Below, in pieces: positions 1-6,897 of a DNA stretch of 15,666 nucleotides (its first letter is position 1; every line of letters begins with the position of its first letter). The DNA lies in the NCBI GenBank assembly GCA_002428455.1, contig DIWL01000003.1:2726-18391 (forward strand), in the 5' to 3' direction. Made by a program: the position numbers and the translations under genes. The notes beneath the pieces were generated by a model. That model made no database searches, was not told the DNA's origin, and worked only from the letters and a program-made list of their open reading frames with translations. The DNA is from Anaerolineaceae bacterium UBA6107 (GTDB lineage Bacteria; Chloroflexota; Anaerolineae; Anaerolineales; Anaerolineaceae).

Positions 1-215
1 AGGGTTTTCTTCTGGTGCTTGGCAACTTTATCTTCGTAAACACCCAGTCCGGTTTCGTCAACGGCCATGCGCGCTGCTTTTTGCGCGGTTTCCAGTTTAT
101 AGGATTCCCAGGCCACCGAGAGGATCATCTCGTTAACCTGCTCCTGTGACCAGAACTCAACCACTTTCTGTGCCGCCCGTGCCCGGGCAAGTAATTGATC
201 GATCAGTTCCGACAT
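1..215 (-). CDS. Aldehyde dehydrogenase, CoA-acylating type, N-terminal fragment (succinate-semialdehyde dehydrogenase candidate)
   Basis: Only the first 71 codons are in the window; the gene runs off the left edge. The start is ATG at 215, with GGAGAG about 6 bases upstream. The visible residues (SQEQVNEMILSVAW, then MAVDETGLGVYEDKVAKHQK) match the pattern at the N-terminus of acylating aldehyde dehydrogenases: the AdhE N-terminal domain, EutE, SucD, and sulfoacetaldehyde dehydrogenase SauS. These families convert an aldehyde plus CoA and NAD(P)+ to the acyl-CoA. The gene lies 41 bases after the GABA-type aminotransferase and is probably co-transcribed with it. From that context the aldehyde may be succinic semialdehyde, giving succinyl-CoA. 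The catalytic cysteine and substrate pocket lie outside the window, so the family is fairly sure but the substrate is inferred. A sulfoacetaldehyde or other aldehyde enzyme remains possible. Confidence 0.75.
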   Translation of the reverse strand, partial: MSELIDQLLARARAAQKVVEFWSQEQVNEMILSVAWESYKLETAQKAARMAVDETGLGVYEDKVAKHQKKT

Positions 216-256
216 GTTTTTCTCTCCTTCATAAGAATTATTTGAGTGTCTTGAAA

Positions 257-1531
257 TTATTTTACCGCTTCTGCAAGCGCGCTTTCAAAGATATTCAACC
301 CTTCATTGATCTCGCCCTCGCTCGCCACCAGCGCCGGGATCCAGCGAATGGTGTTATCCCAGGGTCCGGCGGTGAGGATGAGCATGTTGCGGTCGATACA
401 GCCGTGTTGAACAGCCTTGGTAAAGGCTTTATCCGGTTTGCCGTTGGCATCGCGGAATTCCGTTCCGATCATCAAACCCAAACCGCGTATATCAGCGATC
501 TGCGGGTACTTTTCGCGCAGATGAGCCAGTCCGGCGATCAACTGGGCGCTGCGGGCATTCACGTTATCCAGGATGTGTTCCTCTTTGATCGCGCGGATGG
601 TTGCCACGCCAGCCGCTGCTGCCACGGGGTTGCCGCCGTACGTACCGCCGTGTGATCCCGGGATCCACTTGGACATCAGGTCCAGGCGGCTAATCACACC
701 TGAAATGGGCATACCGGAGGCCAGCCCCTTCGCAATCGTCATGATATCCGGTTCAACATCAAAGTGCTGAATGCCGAACCACTTGCCGGTACGGCCGAAC
801 CCTGACTGCACTTCATCCGCCACCAGCAGGATGTTGTGTTTCTGAGTGAGTTCGCGCAATCCCTTCATGAATGATTTGGGCGGGACGATGTAGCCACCCT
901 CACCAATCACTGGTTCAATGAACACAGCGGCGGTTTCTGCAGGTGCGGACTGGGTCATCAAGAGCAGTTCAAGTTCATCCAGGCACCATTGACTGGTTTT
1001 TTCCTCATCCCACCCGTAACGCAGCGCATATGGGAAGGGGGCGACGTACACACCGGACATAAGCGGTTGATAACCCACCTTGTAACTGTTCTTAGAGGTG
1101 GTCATTGCCATGGTCGCGTTGGTGCGCCCATGGAAACTACCCTGGAAGACGATCACATTTTGTTTGCCGGTGGCGTGGCGCGCGAGTTTCAGCGCTCCTT
1201 CCACGGCCTCTGCACCGGAGTTGCTGAAGAAGAACCCGTCCAGTGTGGGTGGAACGATGGTGCGCAATTCGTCAACCAATTCAAGCAGCGGTTTGTGAAC
1301 CACCAGGTTGATCTGTCCGTGCAACAATTTGCCAGCCTGCTCGCGGATGGCTTCCACCACCTTCGGGTGGCAGTGACCGGTATTGGTTACGCCGATGCCG
1401 CAGGTGAAATCCAGTACCTTCCTGCCATCGGTAGCGTACAGGTAACTGCCTTCTGCGTGGTCCACAATGATGTCGGTGTAGTGGGACCACACCGGTGAGA
1501 GATGCTGGTAGTTCTCTTGGTAATTGATCAT
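257..1531 (-). CDS. Class III aminotransferase, 4-aminobutyrate aminotransferase-like
   Basis: A 424-residue PLP-dependent fold-type I transaminase. Typical reaction of the family: GABA plus 2-oxoglutarate (or pyruvate) to succinic semialdehyde plus glutamate (or alanine), in the cytoplasm. Visible landmarks are the phosphate-binding SNSGAEAVEGA near 103-113, SFHGRT at 132-137, EPVIGEGG at 206-213, LLVADEVQSGFGRTG with the ring-nitrogen Asp at 239, and IAKGLASGMP with the Schiff-base Lys at 268. GGTYGGNPVA and a C-terminal LTAGPWDN also fit the GabT/PuuE group. The start at 1531 is chosen because AGAGGA lies just upstream and the putative promoter (TATAAT, 1557-1562) lies between it and the in-frame ATG at 1618. 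It precedes the aldehyde dehydrogenase by 41 bases and follows the dehydrogenase at 1729 by 197. Related enzymes include ornithine aminotransferases and amino acid racemases/epimerases, so the substrate is not proven. Confidence 0.88.
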   Translation of the reverse strand: MINYQENYQHLSPVWSHYTDIIVDHAEGSYLYATDGRKVLDFTCGIGVTNTGHCHPKVVEAIREQAGKLLHGQINLVVHKPLLELVDELRTIVPPTLDGFFFSNSGAEAVEGALKLARHATGKQNVIVFQGSFHGRTNATMAMTTSKNSYKVGYQPLMSGVYVAPFPYALRYGWDEEKTSQWCLDELELLLMTQSAPAETAAVFIEPVIGEGGYIVPPKSFMKGLRELTQKHNILLVADEVQSGFGRTGKWFGIQHFDVEPDIMTIAKGLASGMPISGVISRLDLMSKWIPGSHGGTYGGNPVAAAAGVATIRAIKEEHILDNVNARSAQLIAGLAHLREKYPQIADIRGLGLMIGTEFRDANGKPDKAFTKAVQHGCIDRNMLILTAGPWDNTIRWIPALVASEGEINEGLNIFESALAEAVK

Positions 1532-1556
1532 ATGCTGTCCTCTTGGATGATTTTTT

Positions 1557-1562
1557 ATTATA
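1557..1562 (-). promoter_or_regulatory. Candidate -10 box for the GABA-type aminotransferase gene
   Basis: A perfect TATAAT on the minus strand, 25 bases upstream of the ATG at 1531, would start a short leader carrying the ribosome-binding site. No good -35 hexamer is visible at 16-19 bases. In its place an octamer ACCGCTTC (minus strand, 1573-1580) occurs, and the octamer is repeated at 1627-1634, 54 bases further upstream. This might suggest an activator-dependent promoter, but an 8-base repeat in 200 bases could be chance. Confidence 0.4.
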
Positions 1563-1645
1563 GTGGATTGTGGAAGCGGTTTTCTTATACTCATCTTACG
1601 ATTACTTCCCTGTTTCAAAATGGATCGAAGCGGTCATTTAAAACA

Positions 1646-1698
1646 AGTTCCCCAACCGTTCACATTTATTATGGCATTAAAGTAAAGGTTGGGGAACT
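1646..1698 (-). terminator. Perfect 12-bp inverted repeat with 29-nt loop between dehydrogenase and aminotransferase genes
   Basis: The arms AGTTCCCCAACC (1646-1657) and GGTTGGGGAACT (1687-1698) are exact reverse complements, separated by 29 bases. On the minus strand the second arm is followed by TGTTTT, so a partial rho-independent terminator after the dehydrogenase gene (stop at 1729) is possible. The loop is long and the T-run interrupted, so a paired protein-binding site or an RNA switch-like leader is an alternative. It lies 31 bases past the dehydrogenase stop codon and upstream of the candidate promoter for the next gene. Confidence 0.5.
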
Positions 1699-1728
1699 CA
1701 TTTATATCATTGATTTACAGGATGTTCT

Positions 1729-2934
1729 TCACCACTCCTTCATGCCCCAGGGGAAGCCCATTCCTTCCATACGGTCCATGAATGGTACCGGGTCAAAGAA
1801 TTCAGGACCTTCCACGCCGGTGGCTTTCCAGATTCCCTCAGCCAGCAGTTCCATGCCGATCACCGCGTTGAAAGCGGTCTGGGTCACCACCACCTGGCAG
1901 TCGAACTTGTCCATGCTTTCCTTGTTATCAGCCACCTGGTAGAGGTACACATTTTTTACCTTGCCGTCTTTCTTGCCTTTCACCCAGGTACCGGCGCAAG
2001 TTTTGCCTTCCATCAATGGACCCAGGTGGGCGGGGTCAGGCAGGCAGGCTGCCACCACATCGCGTGGAGCCACTTCAACTTTTCCTACCTTGATCGGTTC
2101 CTTGTTATCGAGACCGAGCATGTGCAGGGTTTGCAGGATGCCGATGAATTCATCACCCAGTCCGTATTTGAAGGTGACCCTTTTGCAATCAATGTAGCGT
2201 GGTACGAGCAGCACTTCTTCGTGTTCCACGTTAACGCATTCATTGGGACCGATACCCTCAGGGAAATCGAAGACTTCCTTCTCGGAGAAAGGCGCAGTGG
2301 TGAACCAACCCTTGCCTTTTTCCCAGATGACCGGTGGATTCAGGCATTCCTCGATGGTGGTCCAGATCGAGAAATTAGGCGCGAAATCATATCCTCTAAC
2401 GATCAGATTGGCACCATCCCTGACGCCGATTTCATCGATCTCGTCAAACAAATGTGTGGCGGCATATTTGGCAAATACATCTGCCATACCGGGTTCCACA
2501 CCTAGCCCAAGCAGCGCGAGGATGCCCTTTTCCTTCCATTGATCAGCGCGGGCGAATTGATAATCACCCAGCTTCACCCCGGTCTTTTCGTACGGAGTCT
2601 CCGGATGTGGATAGGACAGGGTCATCGCCATATCCATGTAGTTGACCCCTGCGCTGTACGCCGCATCAAAGATGGCTTCGTTGAAGCTCGGATCACAGGC
2701 ATTCATGATCAGGTCAACTTGATAATCTTTGGCCATTTTTTCGATCATCTCACGGTTGCGGGCGTCGATGAACTCGACCGGGAAGCGTTTCTCATCCTTG
2801 ATCTTGGCCTGCACTTCCAGCGCGCGGTCCTTGTTGTAATCCGCCAGCACCATCTTTTCCAGCCAGGGTTTCCGAGCCGCCATCACGGCGATAGCTTCCC
2901 CGACACCACCCACTCCAACAAGCAATACTTTCAT
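1729..2934 (-). CDS. Saccharopine dehydrogenase-family oxidoreductase, carboxynorspermidine dehydrogenase-like
   Basis: A 401-residue protein with an N-terminal Rossmann fold (VGVGGVGEA, residues 6-14) and an NACDPSFN segment near 78-85, where relatives have the second nucleotide-binding loop. GLGVEPGMADVFAKYA (about 143-158), HLFDEIDEI and the C-terminal LPDP...TCAGTWVKGKKDG stretch recall, from memory, carboxynorspermidine dehydrogenase (CANSDH) and the Lys9/saccharopine reductase group. CANSDH reductively joins aspartate semialdehyde to a diamine; other relatives are lysine or saccharopine dehydrogenases. All do NAD(P)-linked chemistry at a secondary amine or imine. No carboxynorspermidine decarboxylase is visible beside it. 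An AGGAGG lies 6 bases before the ATG at 2934, and the permease stop is 25 bases upstream, so the two genes are probably co-transcribed. Family confidence is high; the substrate and the direction of the reaction are unknown. Confidence 0.85.
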   Translation of the reverse strand: MKVLLVGVGGVGEAIAVMAARKPWLEKMVLADYNKDRALEVQAKIKDEKRFPVEFIDARNREMIEKMAKDYQVDLIMNACDPSFNEAIFDAAYSAGVNYMDMAMTLSYPHPETPYEKTGVKLGDYQFARADQWKEKGILALLGLGVEPGMADVFAKYAATHLFDEIDEIGVRDGANLIVRGYDFAPNFSIWTTIEECLNPPVIWEKGKGWFTTAPFSEKEVFDFPEGIGPNECVNVEHEEVLLVPRYIDCKRVTFKYGLGDEFIGILQTLHMLGLDNKEPIKVGKVEVAPRDVVAACLPDPAHLGPLMEGKTCAGTWVKGKKDGKVKNVYLYQVADNKESMDKFDCQVVVTQTAFNAVIGMELLAEGIWKATGVEGPEFFDPVPFMDRMEGMGFPWGMKEW

Positions 2935-2959
2935 TACATCCTCCTGTTTGATTTATTTA

Positions 2960-4564
2960 TTACGCTTCTTCGTCGCCTGTTCCCAGGACGTAAGGATCCA
3001 CATCTGGGATGTCTTTCTTAACCCACTTCTTGATCGGTATGTAAAGCAGAGCACCGATTGCCATGGCGATCAGACTCAAACCGATTGCACCCTGCCAGCC
3101 GTAATCGAGCACCTGGCTAACAATGGCGATAATGATGATGGTCAGGGGTGCTACCACGATATAAACCAGTCCCAAATTCCCGCCTGGAACACGGTTGCGC
3201 GGTAGTTCGGGCTTTTTCTTTCGCAGCATCACGAGCGCAAAGATCTCCGCCATCAGCACCAGCATATTGAGGAACACATCGATCACCACCAGGTTCTGGA
3301 AGGCGGAAGTGGAAAAGATCAGGTAGAAGAACCCGCAGATGAGGATGGCCACCCATGGTGTTCCATATTTGGGGTGAACTTTCGTCAACCACGTGGGCAT
3401 CATACCGTCCTCCGCCATCGCGAATGGCACGCGCGTACCTCCCAGGCCATTTCCGATGAACAAACCAATCATAGAGAAGATGGCCGAGATGCCCACAATT
3501 GCTCCAAGGAAAAATGACAAGGGGCTATCTTTGCCAGCAACGGCATCTCCGATACGGTGGGCGATGGTCGGGAATTCCCATCCTGCATCTGATCCGGGAT
3601 CGATGCCCCAGGTGAGCATCTTTTCGTCCTCGATCCCATATTCATTCAGGATGGGTCCTATTCCTTCGCCGGTGTCGTATTCCTCAATTCCCCAGGCGAG
3701 GTACTGACCATCCGTGCCAGCGCCGCCATATAGGCCGGCCATCGTCGGGATCGAGTAGGAAAGGATGGCCGCGATTAATACAAGTACCATGGCACGCGGA
3801 TAGGTCTTCTTGGGGTTCTTGATCTCATCACCCGCGGCGGTGGGTAGTTCCCAACCCATGAAGTTCCACATTGCCACGTAGATACCCACACTCAGCGCTC
3901 CCAGCAGGTTTCTACCGTTGACCTCCGCACCACCCGGCAGGAAGGGGATATCGGTGGGGGTTCCATTGACGATCCACGCGTAGATGCCAAAACCCGACAT
4001 GATGATGATCGGGATGATCATCGCCACGCCCAGCCAACTTGCGGTAAGACCGGTGAGTTTTGCTCCGCGCATGTTCAGGAATGAAACAGCGATGATCAAT
4101 ATTGCTGCCACCAGCCAGGAGAGTAAGTCTGATGATACCTCGACCCCCCCAATGGTTGCGCCGTCATTCAGAGCAGGGATGAAATAGCTCAGGTACCAGG
4201 CCATCCACACCGGGTAAATGGAGACATCCACCCAGGAAACCACCCAGTTCATCCAGCCTGACATGAAACCGGCGAAGGGGCCAAAGGCCTGCTTGACCCA
4301 GTGATAATACCCGCCCTCGACCGGCATCATGGATTGCATCTCCCGCACCATCAGCATGTTTGGAATGCTGAACACGAGCGGGGTGATCACCATCAAGAGC
4401 AATGCCAAACCGGGGCCGGATAAACCGACCATCGGTTCAGCGCCGAAGGCTCCGCCGCATACAGTGAAGTAGATGAGCGCGAAGAGTGGAATTATGGTTA
4501 ACTCTCTCTTGAGCTTTTTCTTCTCAGCGGCAACTAAACTACCCTTATCGACTTCTGGTGCCAT
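2960..4564 (-). CDS. APC-superfamily amino acid/polyamine permease with an enlarged acidic loop
   Basis: A 534-residue integral membrane carrier with about 12-13 hydrophobic segments, roughly at 23-40, 51-69, 97-130 (two), 147-164, 174-198, 222-240, 257-279, 349-373, 401-419, 425-446, 463-484 and 489-510. The first helix motif (CGGAFGAEPMVGLSGPG), the PVEGGYYHWV segment and the GEIKNPKKTYPRA-like loop (here GDEIKNPKKTYPRA, 245-258) are typical of APC permeases. From memory they resemble the LAT/PUT polyamine uptake carriers of plants and protists more than standard bacterial lysine or arginine carriers. Substrate uptake of a polyamine or amino acid is therefore inferred. Unusual is a stretch of about 68 residues at 281-348, rich in Asp/Glu (14 acidic, 3 Lys/Arg), where relatives have a short loop. 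The start at 4564 has GAGGAGG 5 bases upstream. The gene follows lrp by 111 bases and precedes the dehydrogenase by 25. Confidence 0.88.
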   Translation of the reverse strand: MAPEVDKGSLVAAEKKKLKRELTIIPLFALIYFTVCGGAFGAEPMVGLSGPGLALLLMVITPLVFSIPNMLMVREMQSMMPVEGGYYHWVKQAFGPFAGFMSGWMNWVVSWVDVSIYPVWMAWYLSYFIPALNDGATIGGVEVSSDLLSWLVAAILIIAVSFLNMRGAKLTGLTASWLGVAMIIPIIIMSGFGIYAWIVNGTPTDIPFLPGGAEVNGRNLLGALSVGIYVAMWNFMGWELPTAAGDEIKNPKKTYPRAMVLVLIAAILSYSIPTMAGLYGGAGTDGQYLAWGIEEYDTGEGIGPILNEYGIEDEKMLTWGIDPGSDAGWEFPTIAHRIGDAVAGKDSPLSFFLGAIVGISAIFSMIGLFIGNGLGGTRVPFAMAEDGMMPTWLTKVHPKYGTPWVAILICGFFYLIFSTSAFQNLVVIDVFLNMLVLMAEIFALVMLRKKKPELPRNRVPGGNLGLVYIVVAPLTIIIIAIVSQVLDYGWQGAIGLSLIAMAIGALLYIPIKKWVKKDIPDVDPYVLGTGDEEA

Positions 4565-4609
4565 GTTACCTCCTCATTTCTATTACTGGTTTAAAGGTGA
4601 AAAATCACG

Positions 4610-4626
4610 CGCGTCGCTCGGACGCG
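4610..4626 (-). other. GC-rich hairpin in the lrp-permease leader
   Basis: CGCGTC (4610-4615) and GACGCG (4621-4626) form a 6-bp stem with a 5-base loop, in the 111-base gap between the regulator and the permease. On the minus strand TTTTT begins about 5 bases after the stem, which is a weak terminator or attenuator arrangement. It could reduce transcription of the permease operon relative to lrp, or simply be an mRNA processing/stability element. Confidence 0.35.
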
Positions 4627-4675
4627 ACCATTACCAACGAAGGAGAAACACTTGTAAAAGAACCGGTAAAAGGAA

Positions 4676-5152
4676 TTAGTCTTTTTCGATAATTGATGAA
4701 GGGATCGGCCAGACATGGTCGTCCTTGATCTTGATCGGAACAAAGGAGATGTGCGTCTTGCGTACCCCCGGGATCTTACCGATGATCTCAGTGACAAAGT
4801 TGAAGAGTTCACTGTTATTGTGGGCAAAAACCTGGATGCTGATGTCGGTATCACCGGTGGAGTAGGCGATGTAACTGACAGATTCATATTTGGCCAGTTT
4901 ATTGGCAATTTCCAGCACGCTTGCTGGTTCGACCTCAATGAAAACGTCTGCGCATACGACCATACCCAATGCCTCAGCATTTACATTTCCCCGCACTGAA
5001 ATGATGCCATTTTCGATCAAGCGGTTGATGCGGTACCTGACTGCCCGCTCGCTTATCCCCCCAATACGGTCCGCGATCCTGGCGCAGCTCATACGGCCGT
5101 CTTCCAGCAGCAGATCAGAAATTTTCTTGTCAATCGCGTCAATTTTTACCAT
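4676..5152 (-). CDS. Lrp/AsnC-family transcriptional regulator
   Basis: A 158-residue regulator. Residues 4-52 (AIDKKISDLLLEDGRMSCARIA, then SERAVRYRINRLIENGII) form the AsnC-type winged helix-turn-helix. Residues about 66-140 form the RAM ligand/oligomerisation domain, with GDTDISIQVFA and GVRKTHISF. Such proteins are homodimers or octamers that bind amino acids and control nearby transport and catabolic genes, usually including themselves. The start at 5152 is preferred over the in-frame ATG at 5182: AAAGGA lies 10 bases before it, and a TATAAT ends only 2 bases before the 5182 ATG, which places the expected transcript start at about 5178, inside or just past that codon. The gene is divergent from the putrescine aminotransferase gene and is first in the leftward set, so it is the likely local regulator of both arms. 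The ligand is unknown. Confidence 0.88.
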   Translation of the reverse strand: MVKIDAIDKKISDLLLEDGRMSCARIADRIGGISERAVRYRINRLIENGIISVRGNVNAEALGMVVCADVFIEVEPASVLEIANKLAKYESVSYIAYSTGDTDISIQVFAHNNSELFNFVTEIIGKIPGVRKTHISFVPIKIKDDHVWPIPSSIIEKD

Positions 5153-5184
5153 ATCGGCAAATTCCTTTGCTGAAATATACATAA

Positions 5185-5213
5185 ATTATAGATAATTTTT
5201 CCGGAAATGCAAA
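5185..5213 (-). promoter_or_regulatory. Candidate lrp promoter with internal palindrome TTTCCGGAAA
   Basis: On the minus strand TTTGCA (5208-5213, 4 of 6 to consensus) is separated by 17 bases from a perfect TATAAT (5185-5190). A 10-base perfect palindrome, TTTCCGGAAA (5198-5207), fills the spacer next to the -35. A factor bound there would block polymerase, so autorepression by Lrp or another dimeric regulator is a reasonable inference. It does not clearly match the E. coli Lrp consensus. Confidence 0.45.
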
Positions 5214-5312
5214 TTAATGGGGCTTATAAACCAAAATTTTAAGATTGAAGAACGAAAAATTTTTTAATTCCCCTCCGCTTCCAGGTTTTGGAAAAAAATT
5301 ACTTAAATTAAC

Positions 5313-5340
5313 TTGACATGCGGTTATTTTTTGCAATAAT
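5313..5340 (+). promoter_or_regulatory. Candidate promoter of the putrescine aminotransferase operon
   Basis: A perfect -35 TTGACA (5313-5318) is followed after 16 bases by AATAAT (5335-5340, 5 of 6 to TATAAT). The transcript would start near 5347, leaving a leader of about 150 bases before the ATG at 5496. The strand and position suit the rightward catabolic genes. Confidence 0.5.
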
Positions 5341-5495
5341 AATTTCAGGGAAAATTCTACGTTTTTCCAGTTGCTTTCCTATCATATCGGTACAATAAAA
5401 TCTATTTACGTGTGAATTCGGCAAGTTTTTTTCTACTTTTGTTACATATTGTCAAATGTAAGTAAAAACCACTATTCTTGTTCCAAGGAGGAGTC

Positions 5496-6848
5496 ATGCC
5501 ACAGAATTTACAAGATGCACTATCGTATTCAAGCCGTTGGTTGGACCTCATCGAGAAACCCGAGGTTGGCGAAGCCGAAGGGAAACAGATCATCGAGGAG
5601 AGCGTCAAGAATTTTTCAGAGTATTTTAATAAGGGCTGGCTTGAGTACCGCAAGTCAGTGACTGAAGCCGGTGACTGGGCTTGTGTGGAATGGACGGGTA
5701 GGGGAGCAATTTTCAAGGATGTCCTCGGACGTGAGTACATCGACTGCCTGGGTGGTTACGGCATGATGGATCACGGCTGGAGTCATCCGGATGTGGTGAA
5801 AGCGGTTGCAGCGCAATTACGGCGCACACCCATGCCCAGCCAGGAATTGATTGATCCTCTGCGCGGTGTGCTGGCCCGTTTGATGGCGAATATCACCCCG
5901 GGCGACATCAAGTATTCATTCTTCTGCGCGAGCGGCACCGAGGCGGTTGAAGGCGCGATCAAGCTGGCGAAAATGTACACCAAGAAACCGGCTTTTATCG
6001 TTGCCACCAAAGCCTTCCATGGCAAGACCATGGGCTCACTCTCCATGCTCGGTAAAGCCGATTACCGCGTCCCACCCGGCCTTCTATATGCAGGTCCGGT
6101 TTACCATGTACCCTACGGGGATGCAGCAGCCGTGGAGCGCCAATTGGATATCTGCGACCAGGTGGGCATCGGTGTCGCGGCCGTGATGATGGAGCCGATC
6201 CAGGGCGAAGCCGGCGCAATCGTACCACCGGATGATTTCTGGCCGCGCATCCGCAAAGCCACCAAGGATCATGGTGTGCTGCTGATCGCCGATGAAGTAC
6301 AAACTGGTATGGGCCGCACAGGGAAAATGTGGGGTGTTGAGCACTGGGGCGTGGAACCTGACATTATTGCTGTTGCCAAATCACTTGGCGGTGGTGTCAT
6401 GCCGGTCAGCTCTTTCTGTTCAACCGAAGAGATCTGGCAGGTCATGATGGACCCGAACCCGTTCATCCATACCACCACTACTGGCGGCGGTGCACTGGCC
6501 TGTTCCGCAGCCATCGCTGCCATTAATGTTGCGGTACGTGATGACTTCCCCGGGCAGGCAAAAGAGAAGGGTGAGTACTTCTTTAAGACATTGAGGGAAC
6601 TGGAGAAGAAGTATTCCCATGTCTATGATTTCATTTCAGGCCGCGGGTTGCTCATCGGCCAGCACTTCAAGGATGCTGAGGTCGGGTACAAAGTGGCTGC
6701 AGGCTTGTTCAAGCGCGGTGTCCTGGTTGCGGGTACGTTGACCAGCGCCCATACTATCCGTATTGAACCGCCCATCGTCATCACCTACGAACAGATCGAT
6801 GAAGTATTGAATCGGTTGGAAGACACATTGAAAGAAGTTGCAGGTTAA
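5496..6848 (+). CDS. patA: Putrescine aminotransferase-like class III aminotransferase
   Basis: A 450-residue PLP enzyme closely resembling E. coli YgjG/PatA (EC 2.6.1.82), which transfers the amino group of putrescine (also cadaverine) to 2-oxoglutarate, giving 4-aminobutanal, which cyclises to 1-pyrroline. The match includes the distinctive N-terminal arm (GWLEYRKSVTEAG, about 47-59), VEWTG, IDCLGGYG, SQELIDPLRG and KYSFFCASGTEAVE. The second half has EPIQGEAG (233-240), IADEVQTGMGRTGKM with Asp at 266, VAKSLGGGVMP with the Schiff-base Lys at 295, and LVAGTLTSAHTIRIEPP near the end. Length is as in the family (about 459). The start at 5496 has AAGGAGG just upstream; the in-frame ATG at 5478 overlaps that site and is rejected. 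It is divergent from lrp and 49 bases before the sodium symporter. This is the best evidence for diamine catabolism here; precise diamine preference is not determinable. Confidence 0.9.
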   Translation: MPQNLQDALSYSSRWLDLIEKPEVGEAEGKQIIEESVKNFSEYFNKGWLEYRKSVTEAGDWACVEWTGRGAIFKDVLGREYIDCLGGYGMMDHGWSHPDVVKAVAAQLRRTPMPSQELIDPLRGVLARLMANITPGDIKYSFFCASGTEAVEGAIKLAKMYTKKPAFIVATKAFHGKTMGSLSMLGKADYRVPPGLLYAGPVYHVPYGDAAAVERQLDICDQVGIGVAAVMMEPIQGEAGAIVPPDDFWPRIRKATKDHGVLLIADEVQTGMGRTGKMWGVEHWGVEPDIIAVAKSLGGGVMPVSSFCSTEEIWQVMMDPNPFIHTTTTGGGALACSAAIAAINVAVRDDFPGQAKEKGEYFFKTLRELEKKYSHVYDFISGRGLLIGQHFKDAEVGYKVAAGLFKRGVLVAGTLTSAHTIRIEPPIVITYEQIDEVLNRLEDTLKEVAG

Positions 6849-6897
6849 GCTCGCTCGATCTAATCCTTACCTGGTCTTTAAAGAAAGGGAGTGTCTC

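Larger units (their letters stand above)
5153..5495. promoter_or_regulatory. Divergent regulatory region between lrp and the putrescine aminotransferase gene
   Basis: About 340 AT-rich bases without a credible gene; reading frames here are shadows. It holds the candidate leftward lrp promoter with a perfect palindrome inside, and a candidate rightward promoter at 5313-5340, each listed separately. Between roughly 5347 and 5495 the aminotransferase would have a leader of about 150 bases. I found no strong stem there apart from short A/T-rich inversions. A second TATAAT-like box (TACAAT, 5391-5396) lacks a properly spaced -35. Confidence 0.6.

Noticed and set aside
989..1498. A 169-codon plus-strand frame opposite the GABA-type aminotransferase
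   Set aside because: It overlaps a full-length recognised enzyme on the other strand and shows no recognisable domain.
1532..1618. N-terminal extension of 29 codons on the GABA-type aminotransferase
   Set aside because: The extended part is unlike the family, lacks a ribosome-binding site and spans a TATAAT box; the ATG at 1531 has AGAGGA.
1573..1634. Repeated octamer GAAGCGGT at 1573 and 1627 as paired activator sites
   Set aside because: Spacing near five helical turns is attractive, but one 8-base repeat in about 200 bases is close to chance and there is no third copy to support it.
5391..5396. TACAAT as a second promoter for patA
   Set aside because: The only -35-like sequence nearby (TTGCTT, 5371-5376) is 14 bases away, too close for a normal sigma-70-type promoter.
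5496..6848. Taurine:pyruvate aminotransferase, as part of a sulfonate pathway with a SauS-like dehydrogenase
   Set aside because: The N-terminal arm and several blocks match the putrescine aminotransferase pattern much better, and no sulfonate gene such as xsc or a sulfite exporter is visible.
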